Shown: one piece after another, positions 54,396 through 63,619 of the stretch
How the letters are laid out: each line of letters opens with the position of its first letter
Position numbering within the stretch: the stretch's first letter is position 1
NCBI GenBank assembly: GCA_963718635.1
Contig: OY970367.1
Span: 1,736,001 to 1,800,000 of the forward strand
DNA from: JAIOQJ01 sp963718635
GTDB taxonomy: Bacteria; Planctomycetota; Planctomycetia; Gemmatales; Gemmataceae
Direction: 5' to 3'
DNA length: 64,000 nucleotides
Translations under genes and position numbers: made by a program
The notes under the pieces: model-generated
What the model was told of the DNA's origin: nothing
What the model saw: only the letters and a program-made list of their open reading frames with translations
Database searches by the model: none

Positions 54396-54998
54396 TCAAC
54401 CACGAATCAAGGCTTGAAAGTCGATCTCCGCCGACGGCCGAGTATCCGCTTTGAGGACTTTTTGCATTTGTTCCAGCGCGTACTTATTGTCCGACTCCCG
54501 GTTTGACGCAACGCAATCGGACGGTATTGAAAGATGCAGATCGCGCATGTAGGCATCGTTGGCCGTGAACAAAACGCAGATGTTAGCGGCGACACCAGTT
54601 AAAATGAGCCGTTCGGTTCCAAGATAGTCGAGCAGCGTATCGAGCGTAGTGCTGAAGAAGCCGGAATGCCTCGGCTTGAGTACGAAATAATCGTTTTCTT
54701 CCGGCTTCAAAAGCTCGACGATGGGCTTGCCACGAACGCCATCATTCAGGCAGTGTTCGACTTGGACATTGAAGTTGGAGCGCCAACGGCCAAAGTTGTC
54801 GTTCACATAAACAACAGGCACTCCGGCGCTCTTGGCTCGCTTTTTCAAGTCCGCAATCCGCTTCGCCATTGGCAAGGCAAAGCGAAGAAGTTGATCGCCT
54901 TCCGGGAATTCAAAATCATTGATTGCGTCAATTAGAATGAGCGCGACGGGACATTGATCGGGCGCGTTGCCGTGCAGATCGCGGTTTCGGGTGGCCAT
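54396..54998 (-). CDS. Isochorismatase-like cysteine hydrolase
   Basis: A 200-residue protein from ATG 54998. A TTG at 55019 that overlaps the upstream stop is an alternative start. Blocks: VALILIDAINDFEFPEG with the catalytic aspartate, NDNFGRWRSNF, ENDYFVLKPRHSGFF with the lysine, and LTGVAANICVLFTANDAY with the cysteine (NIC). All three residues of the hydrolase triad are present. Members act on amides such as nicotinamide; the substrate is unknown. It is coupled to the DUF2007 gene before it. Confidence 0.88.
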   Translation of the reverse strand: MATRNRDLHGNAPDQCPVALILIDAINDFEFPEGDQLLRFALPMAKRIADLKKRAKSAGVPVVYVNDNFGRWRSNFNVQVEHCLNDGVRGKPIVELLKPEENDYFVLKPRHSGFFSTTLDTLLDYLGTERLILTGVAANICVLFTANDAYMRDLHLSIPSDCVASNRESDNKYALEQMQKVLKADTRPSAEIDFQALIRG

Positions 54999-55015
54999 GC
55001 GAAGCCTCGCCAAAC

Positions 55016-55291
55016 TCAAGTGGAAACGGATTCGGTGTCATCGATGTCTTCAGGAACGACGGGGTGCTCGAAATGCTCCTGCAATATTGCTTGAGCTTGT
55101 TCCAGGTTGGCCGCATCGACCCAGACTTCGGCCGAAACACCGGGGATGTTGCCGATGCCGCCTTCGAGGTAGTCGCCGAGAACCTGGGCGTTGATCCCTT
55201 CCTCTTGAAGTGCTTGCTGCAAAAGATGAGCTTCGACCGGGTTGGTTGCCGAAGTCAGGCAAACGATTTCGCGAGGGATTGGATCAGACAT
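55016..55291 (-). CDS. DUF2007 domain protein
   Basis: A 91-residue protein: EIVCLTSATNPVEAHLLQQA, LQEEGINAQVLGDYLEGG, EVWVDAANLEQAQAILQEHF. This is the DUF2007 ferredoxin-like fold, thought to take part in signalling. It ends in an acidic tail. Its stop overlaps the possible TTG start of the isochorismatase-like gene, so the two are likely one operon. Confidence 0.9.
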   Translation of the reverse strand: MSDPIPREIVCLTSATNPVEAHLLQQALQEEGINAQVLGDYLEGGIGNIPGVSAEVWVDAANLEQAQAILQEHFEHPVVPEDIDDTESVST

Positions 55292-55417
55292 GGCAATGGC
55301 CCTTCAGGGATAGGTGACGCGATTACTTTAAAAGACGCTGCATATTCTATTCCGCGACAAATAAATACTTTTCGCCACGGATGGAACACTGACGAAACAC
55401 GGACAAAACCAAGATTT

Positions 55418-56605
55418 TCACCCGATTAAGAGCAAATACGAAAGAATGGTTTTCATGCGTATCCGACCCCAACAACGCAAAGAGAATCTTGCGCAAAGCC
55501 GGAAAGACGCAAAGAAGAAGCGAGGCGCAATCACGCTTCTTGGATTTCCTTTGTGTCTTTGCGGCTTTGCGCGAGGTTTCTTACTTGCGGACACGGGAAG
55601 CAAAAAGCTGTCGAACGCTTTGGAGGCGAAAACGTCTTCGCCCTTCTCGGTCTTGCGAACGATCAGCGTGGCAACCCCTTCCATTTTTTCGATGATGGCG
55701 AGGGCTTTATCGGGCGGCAGAATGGTTGCCAGTTTGGTCGTGCTGTCGGCGACGATGCCGTGTCGGGCAATGACCGTGACGCTCTGGCGGCCGATCACGC
55801 CCAAGCCGGTTCGCGGATCGACAATGTGCGAATAGCGGACGCCATCAATAACGACAAATTGCTCCGCATCGCCGGAAGTTGAAACAGCCGCATCCTTCAA
55901 TTGCAGGGTCCTCTTCTCTTTGCTGCCGGGGAGTGGGGCAATGTCGACCTTCCAGCCATTGCTGCCAGGGGGCGTGCCGGCAACGGCGATATCACCACCG
56001 GCCGCCACTAACGCGTTTTCAACGTGATGCTTCTTTAGAATCTTGAGCACCTCATCAGCCGCATAACCTTTGGCGATGCCGCCGAGGTCGAGCTGCATGC
56101 CGGTGGTTTTCAACTTGACCGTTTGTCGTTTTTCGTCCAGCTCGATTTTTTCATAGCCGACCAACGCTTTGGCCGCGCCGAGTTCATCGGCCGCAGGCAA
56201 GCGTTGCGTACGCCGGGCCTGTCGCCAAAGGACAACAAGAGGCCGAACGGTTACGTCGAAAGCGCCTTCGGATAACTTCGATGCCTCCTCGGCCTTCTTC
56301 AGAACATAAAACAGGTCGTCGCCCACGTAGACGGGATCGACGCTTTTCGCTTCAAACTTTTTGCAGAGTAGCATCAATTCACTGGAATCGAGATAGTCGC
56401 TCATGATAGCATTCAGTTGGGTAACCCGCGCAAAGCCGGCTTTGGCTGCTTGGTCCGCTTTTGCTCGATCAGCGGCGTAGAGCACGATGCGAAACTTCGT
56501 CCCCATATGCGGCTCGTCGTATTCGAAGCGCGTGAGCTCGGTCGCCCGAAGCGGCAGACAAGTCAAGGTCATCGCGAGAATACAGATGCAAGCGAGGCAT
56601 TTCAT
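55418..56605 (-). CDS. apbE: FAD:protein FMN transferase (ApbE) with odd C-terminus
   Basis: A 395-residue protein with a signal peptide (MKCLACICILAMTLTCLPLR). Blocks: PHMGTKFRIVLYA, SEGAFDVTVRPLVVLW, MQLDLGGIAKGYAADEVLKI, AAGGDIAVAGTPPGSNGW and RYSHIVDPRTGLGV. It transfers FMN from FAD onto a threonine of target proteins, often outside the cytoplasm. After about residue 340 the usual fold ends, and the last 50 residues (KPRAKPQRHKGNPRSV onward) are read from an intergenic repeat of the CGCAAAGACGCAAAG type. The true stop is probably lost or shifted. Confidence 0.9.
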   Translation of the reverse strand: MKCLACICILAMTLTCLPLRATELTRFEYDEPHMGTKFRIVLYAADRAKADQAAKAGFARVTQLNAIMSDYLDSSELMLLCKKFEAKSVDPVYVGDDLFYVLKKAEEASKLSEGAFDVTVRPLVVLWRQARRTQRLPAADELGAAKALVGYEKIELDEKRQTVKLKTTGMQLDLGGIAKGYAADEVLKILKKHHVENALVAAGGDIAVAGTPPGSNGWKVDIAPLPGSKEKRTLQLKDAAVSTSGDAEQFVVIDGVRYSHIVDPRTGLGVIGRQSVTVIARHGIVADSTTKLATILPPDKALAIIEKMEGVATLIVRKTEKGEDVFASKAFDSFLLPVSASKKPRAKPQRHKGNPRSVIAPRFFFASFRLCARFSLRCWGRIRMKTILSYLLLIG

Positions 56606-56684
56606 ACAATATGTTCCTTGACTGACGACAGCCTAACGGCCACAATCAAACCAGTTGAGCACTTTCCTGGAGCGACAAATAGCG

Positions 56685-57728
56685 ATGTCACGTATCATCC
56701 AGTTTACGGCGGTTTCACTCTCTTTTGGCATCACGCTCGCCTTTTTGCCGGCGATTGATGAACAGAGCCGTGCGGCGCCCGCAAGTGTATTTGAAAAAGC
56801 TGACCATAAGAACTATGCCGAAAAGCTCGATGCCGAAGTCAGTTTCGACATGATCGCCATCCCCGGCGGCACGTTTCTGATGGGCAGCCCGGAGAACGAG
56901 CCGGGCCGAAGCGCCGATGAAGGTCCACAGCACGAAGTGAAAGTCGGACCCTTCTGGATGGGTAAGTGCGAAGTGACGTGGGATGAGTTCGATCTCTGGT
57001 GGAAGGCTGAGGAAAAGAAAGAAGCCAAGCCCGAGCTGAAAAAGGGGGAATCGGATGCGACGACGCGGCCGACTCCTCCCTATGTTGATGAAACCTATGG
57101 CCACGAGCGTGAAAAACACCCGGCTTTATGTATGACGCATCATTCGGCGATGAAGTATTGCGAGTGGCTGGCGCAGAAAACCGGCAAGCCTTATCGCCTG
57201 CCGACGGAAGCGGAATGGGAATACGCTTGCCGCGCAGGCACCACGACCGCTTACAGTTTCGGCAACGATCCGGCCAAACTCGATGAGTATGCCTGGTACA
57301 AAAATAATTCGCCGGACGAACAGCATAAAAAAGGAACGACCCACGATGTCGGTACAAAAAAGCCAAACGCCTTCGGCCTCTATGACATGCACGGCAGCGT
57401 GATGGAATGGTGCCTCGACCACTACAAGAAAGATGCCTATTCGACTTTCGCGAAAGAGAAGTTGACTCTGGCGCCGGTTCTCTTGCCAACAGACAAACGA
57501 TATTCGCACGTTGCCCGAGGCGGCGATTGGGCGGATGATGCCACACGCCTCCGCAGCGCGGCCCGCCGAGCATCCGAAGAAAGTTGGATGAAAGACGACC
57601 CTCAGATTCCGCGCAGCATCTGGTGGCTAACCAAGTTCGACGTCATCGGGCTGCGCGTAGTACGACCAGTCGAAGAGCAAGAGAATTTAAAAGGGCTTAA
57701 GTCGAAGGTGACGGTGGAGAGCGAGTGA
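56685..57728 (+). CDS. SUMF1/formylglycine-generating-like protein
   Basis: A 347-residue exported protein from ATG 56685, with a hydrophobic N-terminus (IIQFTAVSLSFGITLAFLPA). The SUMF1 domain reads MIAIPGGTFLMGSPENEPGR, PFWMGKCEVTWDEF, YRLPTEAEWEYACRAGTTTA, NAFGLYDMHGSVMEWC and ARGGDWADD. The catalytic cysteine pair of true formylglycine-generating enzymes is not evident in the usual place, so it is a domain relative rather than a proven sulfatase activator. Planctomycetes carry many. It is divergent from apbE, sharing a short promoter region. Confidence 0.88.
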   Translation: MSRIIQFTAVSLSFGITLAFLPAIDEQSRAAPASVFEKADHKNYAEKLDAEVSFDMIAIPGGTFLMGSPENEPGRSADEGPQHEVKVGPFWMGKCEVTWDEFDLWWKAEEKKEAKPELKKGESDATTRPTPPYVDETYGHEREKHPALCMTHHSAMKYCEWLAQKTGKPYRLPTEAEWEYACRAGTTTAYSFGNDPAKLDEYAWYKNNSPDEQHKKGTTHDVGTKKPNAFGLYDMHGSVMEWCLDHYKKDAYSTFAKEKLTLAPVLLPTDKRYSHVARGGDWADDATRLRSAARRASEESWMKDDPQIPRSIWWLTKFDVIGLRVVRPVEEQENLKGLKSKVTVESE

Positions 57729-57945
57729 AGGTTTACCACATTGAAGTGGAGCTTCATCGACAAAGTTAAACTCGGAACAGAGTTATATTATTTAAGCAGA
57801 ATTGCATATGCCCGAATGAATCGAGACAGTGACCGACAATTGAAAGGGCTCACATGACGGTCGATGAGACTAACTTTGAGAGCGGCATTACATGTCATCG
57901 CGACAATGCAGACTGATGTCGATTGGGTTCTTGAAATGGGGAACA
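57729..57945. other. Intergenic gap
   Basis: About 220 bases, AT-richer than its neighbours, with no hairpin. It presumably holds a promoter for the three small genes that follow. Confidence 0.35.
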
Positions 57946-58098
57946 ATGAAGGCTGCGGACGCCGAACGATTGCTTGAGCAGTTGAGTGCTGTGCAGCGTG
58001 AGCTACACCAGTTGCGTAAAGGAGCGGATGCTAATCCGGAGCAGTATGAACATTATGCTATGCCCGGCCAAGCTGCTAATAAGCCGTCGGATAATTGA
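57946..58098 (+). CDS. Small hypothetical protein
   Basis: A 50-residue protein from ATG 57946: MKAADAERLLEQLSAVQREL, then HQLRKGADANPEQYEHYAMP. The N-terminal half is a likely coiled coil. In-frame earlier starts exist at 57892 and 57916, without a clear ribosome site. Family unknown. First of three small genes in a row. Confidence 0.45.
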   Translation: MKAADAERLLEQLSAVQRELHQLRKGADANPEQYEHYAMPGQAANKPSDN

Positions 58099-58142
58099 AA
58101 TACGTTGACTGCTAATCACCGCGTCAAAACTGGAGGCATGTA

Positions 58143-58379
58143 ATGGTTCCTTGGCATCTGGTAAAGCACACGCCGGAAGAGCTCGAGTTAATCGCCAGTC
58201 GGATGCAACGAATGCAAGATCGCCTAGACATGCCAATAGAATTCGTTCGAACTTCTAAAGGATATATTGCCCGTCGCGATGGCAACATCGGGTGCGGAAC
58301 TACACAGGATGAGGCGGAAAGCGATCTGTGGGAAAAGGAAAATAGGGATGCTGTCAATCGGTCCTGGGACGAAAAGTAG
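58143..58379 (+). CDS. Small hypothetical protein
   Basis: A 78-residue protein with GGAGG at 58131-58135, seven bases before ATG 58143. It reads MVPWHLVKHTPEELELIASR, MQRMQDRLDMPIEFVRTSKG, GNIGCGTTQDEAESDLW. Highly charged, no signal. Family unknown. It is 28 bases before the next gene, and the tight spacing suggests an operon. Confidence 0.6.
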   Translation: MVPWHLVKHTPEELELIASRMQRMQDRLDMPIEFVRTSKGYIARRDGNIGCGTTQDEAESDLWEKENRDAVNRSWDEK

Positions 58380-58407
58380 GTGTGGAGGAAGTCTAAACAA
58401 ATAATCT

Positions 58408-58857
58408 ATGAGTCACCCCGTTCAGTCGATTATCGATTCGATAACTAAAGGTTCATTGCCTGCTTGGCAGCTTCGTTCGTACTTGGAGAATGGCGGCGCA
58501 CTAGTACGCATAAATGCACTGTTGGCTTTAATGCCGTTCGCCAAAGCCGACCCCGCTTTCATTAAGGATTTTCAACGCGCCTTAGAAGACCCAAAAAACG
58601 CATTCCGGTTGATGGGAACTGTAACCATTGCCCATCTCGTAGTAGGCTGTTTATTTCAAGTCCGCACGCCCGAGGCAGTTCAAATCGCTCAACGATATCT
58701 CGAGGAATTGCCCGAACCGGATCGTTCCGATCTGCTGTGGTATCTCCAGTCCGAGAAAATCTTGGTGGATTCTGATATTCTGTTAGTGAACAGCAATCGG
58801 ACTACCGCAACGGCAGAGCCGATTCATACACACGCCCCTGAAATGCAACCTCACTGA
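58408..58857 (+). CDS. HEAT-like helical hypothetical protein
   Basis: A 149-residue protein from ATG 58408, with GGAGGA about 20 bases upstream. Helical pattern: SLPAWQLRSYLENGGALVRI, NALLALMPFAKADPAFIKDF, EAVQIAQRYLEELPEPDRSD. It resembles two or three HEAT-type repeats. Small HEAT proteins occur as immunity proteins in toxin loci, but no toxin is adjacent. The C-terminus is low-complexity. Confidence 0.6.
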   Translation: MSHPVQSIIDSITKGSLPAWQLRSYLENGGALVRINALLALMPFAKADPAFIKDFQRALEDPKNAFRLMGTVTIAHLVVGCLFQVRTPEAVQIAQRYLEELPEPDRSDLLWYLQSEKILVDSDILLVNSNRTTATAEPIHTHAPEMQPH

Positions 58858-58888
58858 ACTTTCCTTCTCTTTGCTGGAGTCCGATAAC

Positions 58889-60160
58889 ATGACCGAGTCG
58901 AATCGTCGAGAATTTCTAGCTGCAAGCGCAGTAAGCGCTGCGGCTGTGCTGGCCCCGGGCGGCGTGTTCGCCGCTGCGGATGAAACCATCAAGATCGGCG
59001 TGATCGGTTGCGGCGGCCGAGGCACCGGCGCCGCGCTCGACACGCTCGAAGGCAACCCGAACGTGCGCATCACTGCTATCGGCGACGTCTTCGCCGACCG
59101 GACCAAATCCTTCGTGGACCACGTTGGCAAAGGCAAAAAGACCGGCGATCGCCTGGCCGTGACCCCCGAAACGACCTTCATCGGCCTCGACGCCTATCAG
59201 AAGGTTATCGACTCGGGCGTCGATCTGGTCATCCTTGCTTCACCTCCCGGTTTTCGGCCCTATCACATCGAAGCGGCCGTGAAGGCGAAGAAGCATATCT
59301 TCTGCGAAAAGCCCGTCGCCGTCGATGCCGTCGGCATTCGCAAAGTGTTGGCCCTGGTCGAAGAATCGAAGAAGAATAATCTGGCCATCGTCGCCGGCAC
59401 GCAGCGCCGACATCAACAAGGCTACATCGACACCATCGCCAAATTGCAAAACGAAAAGGCTATCGGCGATATTCTTAGCGGGCGCGTCTACTGGAACAAC
59501 ACCGGCTCCATCTGGTTCCGGCCGCGTAAAGAAGGAATGTCCGATGTCGAATACCAGATTTACAACTGGTATCACTTCAACTGGCTCTGCGGCGATCACA
59601 TCTGCGAACAGCACGTTCACAATCTCGACGTCGCCAACTGGGTGCTCGGCGCCCATCCGGTCAAGTGCGTGGGCATCGGCGGCCGGGTGCGGCCCTGCAA
59701 AGATCCGAACGTCGATGGACAGATCTTCGATCACTTCGCCGTCGAATACGAATACCCCAATGGAGTGATCGTCAGCAGCTATTGTCGCCAGATCGACAAT
59801 TGCAGCCCCGGCAATGTCTCGGAAGCGTTCGTCGGCACGAAAGGCTTATGCAAGATGCACGATGGCGGCTGGGAGATCAACGGTCAAGAGTCTGCCAAGA
59901 ACGGCAACCGCGCTTACGTGCAGGAGCATGTTGACTTGATCAACAGCATCAAGTCAGGCAAGCCGCTCAACGAATTGCAACAAGTGGCGGAAAGCACCAT
60001 GACGGCCATTTTGGGCCGCATGGCTACCTACACGGGCAAAGGCTTGACATGGGCGCAGGCCATTGCGTCGAAGGACGACACGATGCCCCAGAACCTGAAG
60101 TGGGACGGCAAGCTCGAAGTCTCGGCCGTGCCTCATCCCGGCAAGACGAAGTTTATCTAA
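58889..60160 (+). CDS. Tat-exported Gfo/Idh/MocA oxidoreductase
   Basis: A 423-residue protein from ATG 58889. The N-terminus has a Tat signal (NRREFLAASAVSAAAVL). Rossmann block: IKIGVIGCGGRGTGAA. Family block: KKHIFCEKPVAVDAVGIRKV, with the EKP lysine. A late WYHFNWLCGDHICEQHVHNL stretch holds the catalytic-histidine region. It uses NAD(P) to oxidise or reduce sugars outside the cytoplasm. The planctomycete subgroup often works with DUF1080 hydrolases on keto-sugars. It is a single gene, with no export partner adjacent. Confidence 0.95.
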   Translation: MTESNRREFLAASAVSAAAVLAPGGVFAAADETIKIGVIGCGGRGTGAALDTLEGNPNVRITAIGDVFADRTKSFVDHVGKGKKTGDRLAVTPETTFIGLDAYQKVIDSGVDLVILASPPGFRPYHIEAAVKAKKHIFCEKPVAVDAVGIRKVLALVEESKKNNLAIVAGTQRRHQQGYIDTIAKLQNEKAIGDILSGRVYWNNTGSIWFRPRKEGMSDVEYQIYNWYHFNWLCGDHICEQHVHNLDVANWVLGAHPVKCVGIGGRVRPCKDPNVDGQIFDHFAVEYEYPNGVIVSSYCRQIDNCSPGNVSEAFVGTKGLCKMHDGGWEINGQESAKNGNRAYVQEHVDLINSIKSGKPLNELQQVAESTMTAILGRMATYTGKGLTWAQAIASKDDTMPQNLKWDGKLEVSAVPHPGKTKFI

Positions 60161-60232
60161 CCATTGACCGTTAGCGGCTTCGCAGGCATGGCGAAGCCGC
60201 TTATCATTCATTCCACCAAGCTCGCTTACACA

Positions 60233-61203
60233 TCAAATTTGATCATTGCTGGTCAGCCTCTTTTCCAAGTAATCAACCAGTTTGATTGTCGGATCAAAAC
60301 CGACCACATTTACGGCGTCGGCCACAAAATTCGACAGCGCGTTGATATCGTAGTAAGCCAACCGGCCGTCACGGTCGTCGATCATGTACTCGATGCCGCC
60401 GACATCGATCTTTGCTGCTTGCATAATCCGTTCGCAGGCTTCGATCATTGCGGCCGGTGGTGTGTAACCTTCAACCTTCAGGCCGCTTCTGGGCGCATCG
60501 ATCGGGCAGGCGCTTCTCGTCAGTTCGACGCCATCGCTGCGCTGGCAGATGTCGGCCGGGCACAAGTTGAACGTGTCCCCGGTCGTGTGAACTTTGATCG
60601 CATAAAGAAACTTGCCGGCAAGCAACTCGACGCGGATGATCTCTTGCCCTCTCGCCGGAACGTATTCCTGCACTAATGCGGTTCGATCGATGCCAAGGTT
60701 GATGCGATTCTCACTAACGGCCCGGCGAAGATCTTCGGCCGTTTCAAAACGGACGATGCCTGCGCCGCTGCCGCCGATGTTCGCTTTGACGACGATAGGA
60801 AAGCGCAACCCTTTTGAGGCGTCAACGGCCTTGGATGCATGATTGATTACGCGCGAACGCGGATAGGGTAGCCGCAGCGACTCCAGCAAAGTCAGTTGCA
60901 GTGCCTTCGATGTCTCATAGGTGAAGGCCGTTCGACCGTTGACGACGGGGACTCCGAGCCGTTCGAGATGGCCGAGAAACGAGAGGGTGAAGAAGATGCC
61001 TTGCTCGCCTTCGCGCAGATAGGCGGAGGGCGACATACGATTGAACAACAACGCGTAATCGAGTTCGGAAGAACTGGGATCGTAAGAGTGGCGCGCGGGT
61101 CGATGCATGTATACGCCATGCCGCGACGATCGAGCTCGCGGAATAAAGGCCGAAACCAGTCGGGATGCTCGTGATAAATGGCAATTGGCTTCGCAGCGAC
61201 CAT
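60233..61203 (-). CDS. RimK-like ATP-grasp protein (one frame break)
   Basis: It starts at GTG/ATG near 61203 (MVAAKPIAIYHEHPDWFRPL). The frame breaks near 61085, and the next frame continues DYALLFNRMSPSAYLREGEQ, GHLERLGVPVVNG, PIVVKANIGGSGAGIVRFET, ALVQEYVPARGQEIIRVELL and RLAYYDINALSNFV. The ATP-grasp lysine (VKAN), glycine loop (GGSGAGI) and E/D-x-N metal site (DINAL) are visible. The joined product is about 320 residues. The product it makes is unknown. It is a separate family from the ATP-grasp gene at 1.5-2.3 kb. Confidence 0.8.
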
Positions 61204-61310
61204 CGCAAACTCCGAGAGAAAGACTGGGCTCTCGAAGTGAGATTATGCGAAAATGGGTGATCGAGCAACCATTGCCCCCTGATGCAATCCACCAGGGGGC
61301 AATCGATTGT

Positions 61311-61514
61311 CTACTTCGTGAGCGGCATGCCCATCGGCATGGTCTTCGGAGTAGCGGGAACAGTAGTCGGCGCCGGAGATGTCGGAACTCCGGTTGGCGG
61401 AGCGTACATGCCCGCTTCGCCTGGCACAGGGCCGCAATCGCACTTGCCGCCGACATGCTTGCATCCAAGCGAGCCGAGCAGGCAGATGCCGAGAATCGCG
61501 ATTACACGACGCAT
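61311..61514 (-). CDS. Small lipoprotein
   Basis: A 67-residue protein from ATG 61514: MRRVIAILGICLLGSLGCKH. The cysteine after LGSLG is the likely lipidation site, with a loose lipobox. The mature part is cysteine- and proline-rich (GGKCDCGPVPGEAG) and ends in a threonine/proline spacer with TVPATPKTMPMG. Planctomycetes have many such tiny lipoproteins. Function unknown. Confidence 0.6.
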   Translation of the reverse strand: MRRVIAILGICLLGSLGCKHVGGKCDCGPVPGEAGMYAPPTGVPTSPAPTTVPATPKTMPMGMPLTK

Positions 61515-61709
61515 GGTGGATTCCTTCCGTTCGTTAGCGACAGGTCGCCATCGGCATCCGACCGAACGACTCACCTGTTCGCATTCTCCGCTCGTGTCAT
61601 CGACTTGAAACGAGCCGAGTCTTTACCGCAATCCACCATTTCAGTTATTTCCCTTCAAACCCATACATCAGCGCATTCGGCAAACATTGCGTGGCTTGCT
61701 TAAGTTTTC

Positions 61710-61776
61710 TTCACGCGAGCGTCGGCCATAAGGCCGACAAGTGAAGATTTCGGTCGGCCTTACGGCCGACGCTCGG
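61710..61776. repeat. GAGCGTCGGCC hairpin
   Basis: GCGAGCGTCGGCCATAAGGC and GGCCTTACGGCCGACGCTCG form an imperfect 20-base stem between the lipoprotein gene and the outer-membrane factor gene. Confidence 0.75.
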
Positions 61777-61807
61777 CTCAGCAATTCCAGGCGGAGCGTC
61801 ACTGGTT

Positions 61808-63364
61808 CTAAGGCTGATACAAGTCATCGATTTGCAGCAAATTGGCGACATCCACCACCGCCGTCCATTGCTCCCCGAGGGCAGTCAAGTATGAACTGAG
61901 GCCTTGGCCGAGGCTCAGTTGGGCTACGACAATATCATTGAAGGCAACCTTGTCCGGCTCTTGTTGATAACGCTGATAGATTGCCCGATAAGCACGCGAT
62001 AAATTCGGCAAGATTCGCTCTCGGTAGTTTTCAACGATCGCCCGGCTGCTTTGATAACGAGCCATTGCGTCTGCCAGGCGAACCGAGAGATCGTTTCGCC
62101 GGGCCTTGAGATCTTCAAGCGCTCGCGACCACTGAGCCCAAGAAGCCCGAATGTTCCCTTGATTGCGATCGAACACTGGCAGTGTAAAGCCGATCTGCAG
62201 GCTTACCTGGTTATTGCCGACGGAGTTGTCGTGTTGCAAAATCGTCGAGGTTGTCAGATCGGGGATTGGCGTCACTTTCGCCAGGCGGAGATGATATTGA
62301 GCCTGCAGGATGGTGTTTTGGGCGGTCAGCACATCCGTATGGTTTTCGAGAATCCGCTGCCGTGCCTGCTCGGGGTCAAAGATCGGCAACGGTGCGTCCG
62401 TCGAACCTGCCAGTTCTTCCAACGACCAATCGGGAGCGCCGACCGACGCGGCTAGTTGCTTCCACGCGGCGAGATAGCGATTGCCTGCCGTGATATAGAG
62501 GTTGCGCGCCTGCATCGCTTGAGCATAGAGCTGCAAAGGCTCGTAGCCCGCTGTCTCGCCCGTAGCTACTTGGCGCAGTTGCAAGCGATAAACTTCATCC
62601 GCCAGTTCTGCAAGGGTCCGGCTCACAGTCATCGTTTCGCGCACCACCAAGACGGCAAAATAATGAGAACGCACTTGCGTCAACACATCTATTTGTGATC
62701 GACGTAACGCGATCTGTGCATTGGCATAATCCATCCCGGCTGCAGCCCGAGCAAGTGTGAGCTTGCCGCAGGTCTTGATCAGCTGCTGGATAAACGCGCC
62801 CTGTTGGCCGGCGTTGTTCTTCGGCAGGGGGCCCGGTTGAATCTGATCCCCCTGATAGCCAATGTGCGGGTTCGGATAGAGACCCGCTTGAACCATGATG
62901 CCATAGGATGCCTCGGCGTCGGCGGCCGCGCGAGATATCACGGGATTACGCTGTAAGGCGGTCATTTGCAAATCTGCCAGGCTATTGCGCTGGCCTGTTG
63001 TCGAGATGGCGGGTGTAGCGACCGGCATCAGTGGCGGCAGGACCGGGTAGGCCTTCCGAATTTTCGCTTCACGTTCTTCGCGAGAAAGATCCCTCAACCC
63101 GGAGACGGCAATCGGGTCGGCATCGGCGCCGGGCAATGCGGCGGGCAAGCGAAAAGGCTCGTTCGTGTGAATCGCTTCTTTTTGGAATACAACCGGCTGT
63201 ACGCCGTTTTGAACGCGATGTTCCGAGGCAGCCGTCCAAACTACTTCAGGCGCATAGGAATCGGCAGGCTTGAAAGCGATCGGCCTATCCCACGAGGCGC
63301 AGCCGGCCAAAAGGCCAAAAGCCGTCGGCGCCAGCCATCGGGTAAATCGCGCCACAACCGGCAT
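61808..63364 (-). CDS. TolC-family outer-membrane lipoprotein
   Basis: A 518-residue protein from ATG 63364. The signal ends LLAGC, with lipidated C22. Two TolC-type halves follow: LADLQMTALQRNPVISRAAA, then QAGLYPNPHIGYQGDQIQ, FIQQLIKTCGKLTLARAAAG; and HTDVLTAQNTILQAQYHLRL, then QIGFTLPVFDRNQGNIRASW. These form an outer-membrane channel with a periplasmic helical tunnel. The subgroup resembles CnrC/CzcC-type factors of metal or drug efflux. No RND or adaptor gene is adjacent. It could serve other exporters, including the HlyD system at 7.6-16 kb, but nothing links them directly. Confidence 0.9.
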   Translation of the reverse strand: MPVVARFTRWLAPTAFGLLAGCASWDRPIAFKPADSYAPEVVWTAASEHRVQNGVQPVVFQKEAIHTNEPFRLPAALPGADADPIAVSGLRDLSREEREAKIRKAYPVLPPLMPVATPAISTTGQRNSLADLQMTALQRNPVISRAAADAEASYGIMVQAGLYPNPHIGYQGDQIQPGPLPKNNAGQQGAFIQQLIKTCGKLTLARAAAGMDYANAQIALRRSQIDVLTQVRSHYFAVLVVRETMTVSRTLAELADEVYRLQLRQVATGETAGYEPLQLYAQAMQARNLYITAGNRYLAAWKQLAASVGAPDWSLEELAGSTDAPLPIFDPEQARQRILENHTDVLTAQNTILQAQYHLRLAKVTPIPDLTTSTILQHDNSVGNNQVSLQIGFTLPVFDRNQGNIRASWAQWSRALEDLKARRNDLSVRLADAMARYQSSRAIVENYRERILPNLSRAYRAIYQRYQQEPDKVAFNDIVVAQLSLGQGLSSYLTALGEQWTAVVDVANLLQIDDLYQP

Positions 63365-63619
63365 TACCACCCCTTGATTAGATCGAATGTTAATTTGTAT
63401 CGGTTGTAACGGCCCAGGAACTTGAGCTTTACAGCTTGCTGTTGTGTACGCCAGCCAGCCGCGAGCGTGAATGACTGGAATTAGCCCCTAATGCAATGCA
63501 GAGAAAAATTATCCGGTCGTTCACGCTCGCGCTCGCCAATCCTGTTGGCATGTAATGTGCGGCAATAAGTGCGATCTGAGCATTCTGGTCAGATCATTTC
63601 GAGCCCTTAGGAGAACGTG
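63365..63619. promoter_or_regulatory. Divergent promoter region
   Basis: About 255 bases between the divergent TolC-family and PRC-barrel genes. CGCGAGCGTGAATGACTGG at 63460 and TTCACGCTCGCGCTCG at 63518 are an inverted pair. It must hold both promoters; no clear boxes are visible. Confidence 0.5.

Noticed and set aside
60164..60676. Plus-strand open frame after the oxidoreductase
   Set aside because: Antisense of the ATP-grasp gene at 60233-61203, whose motifs are clear.
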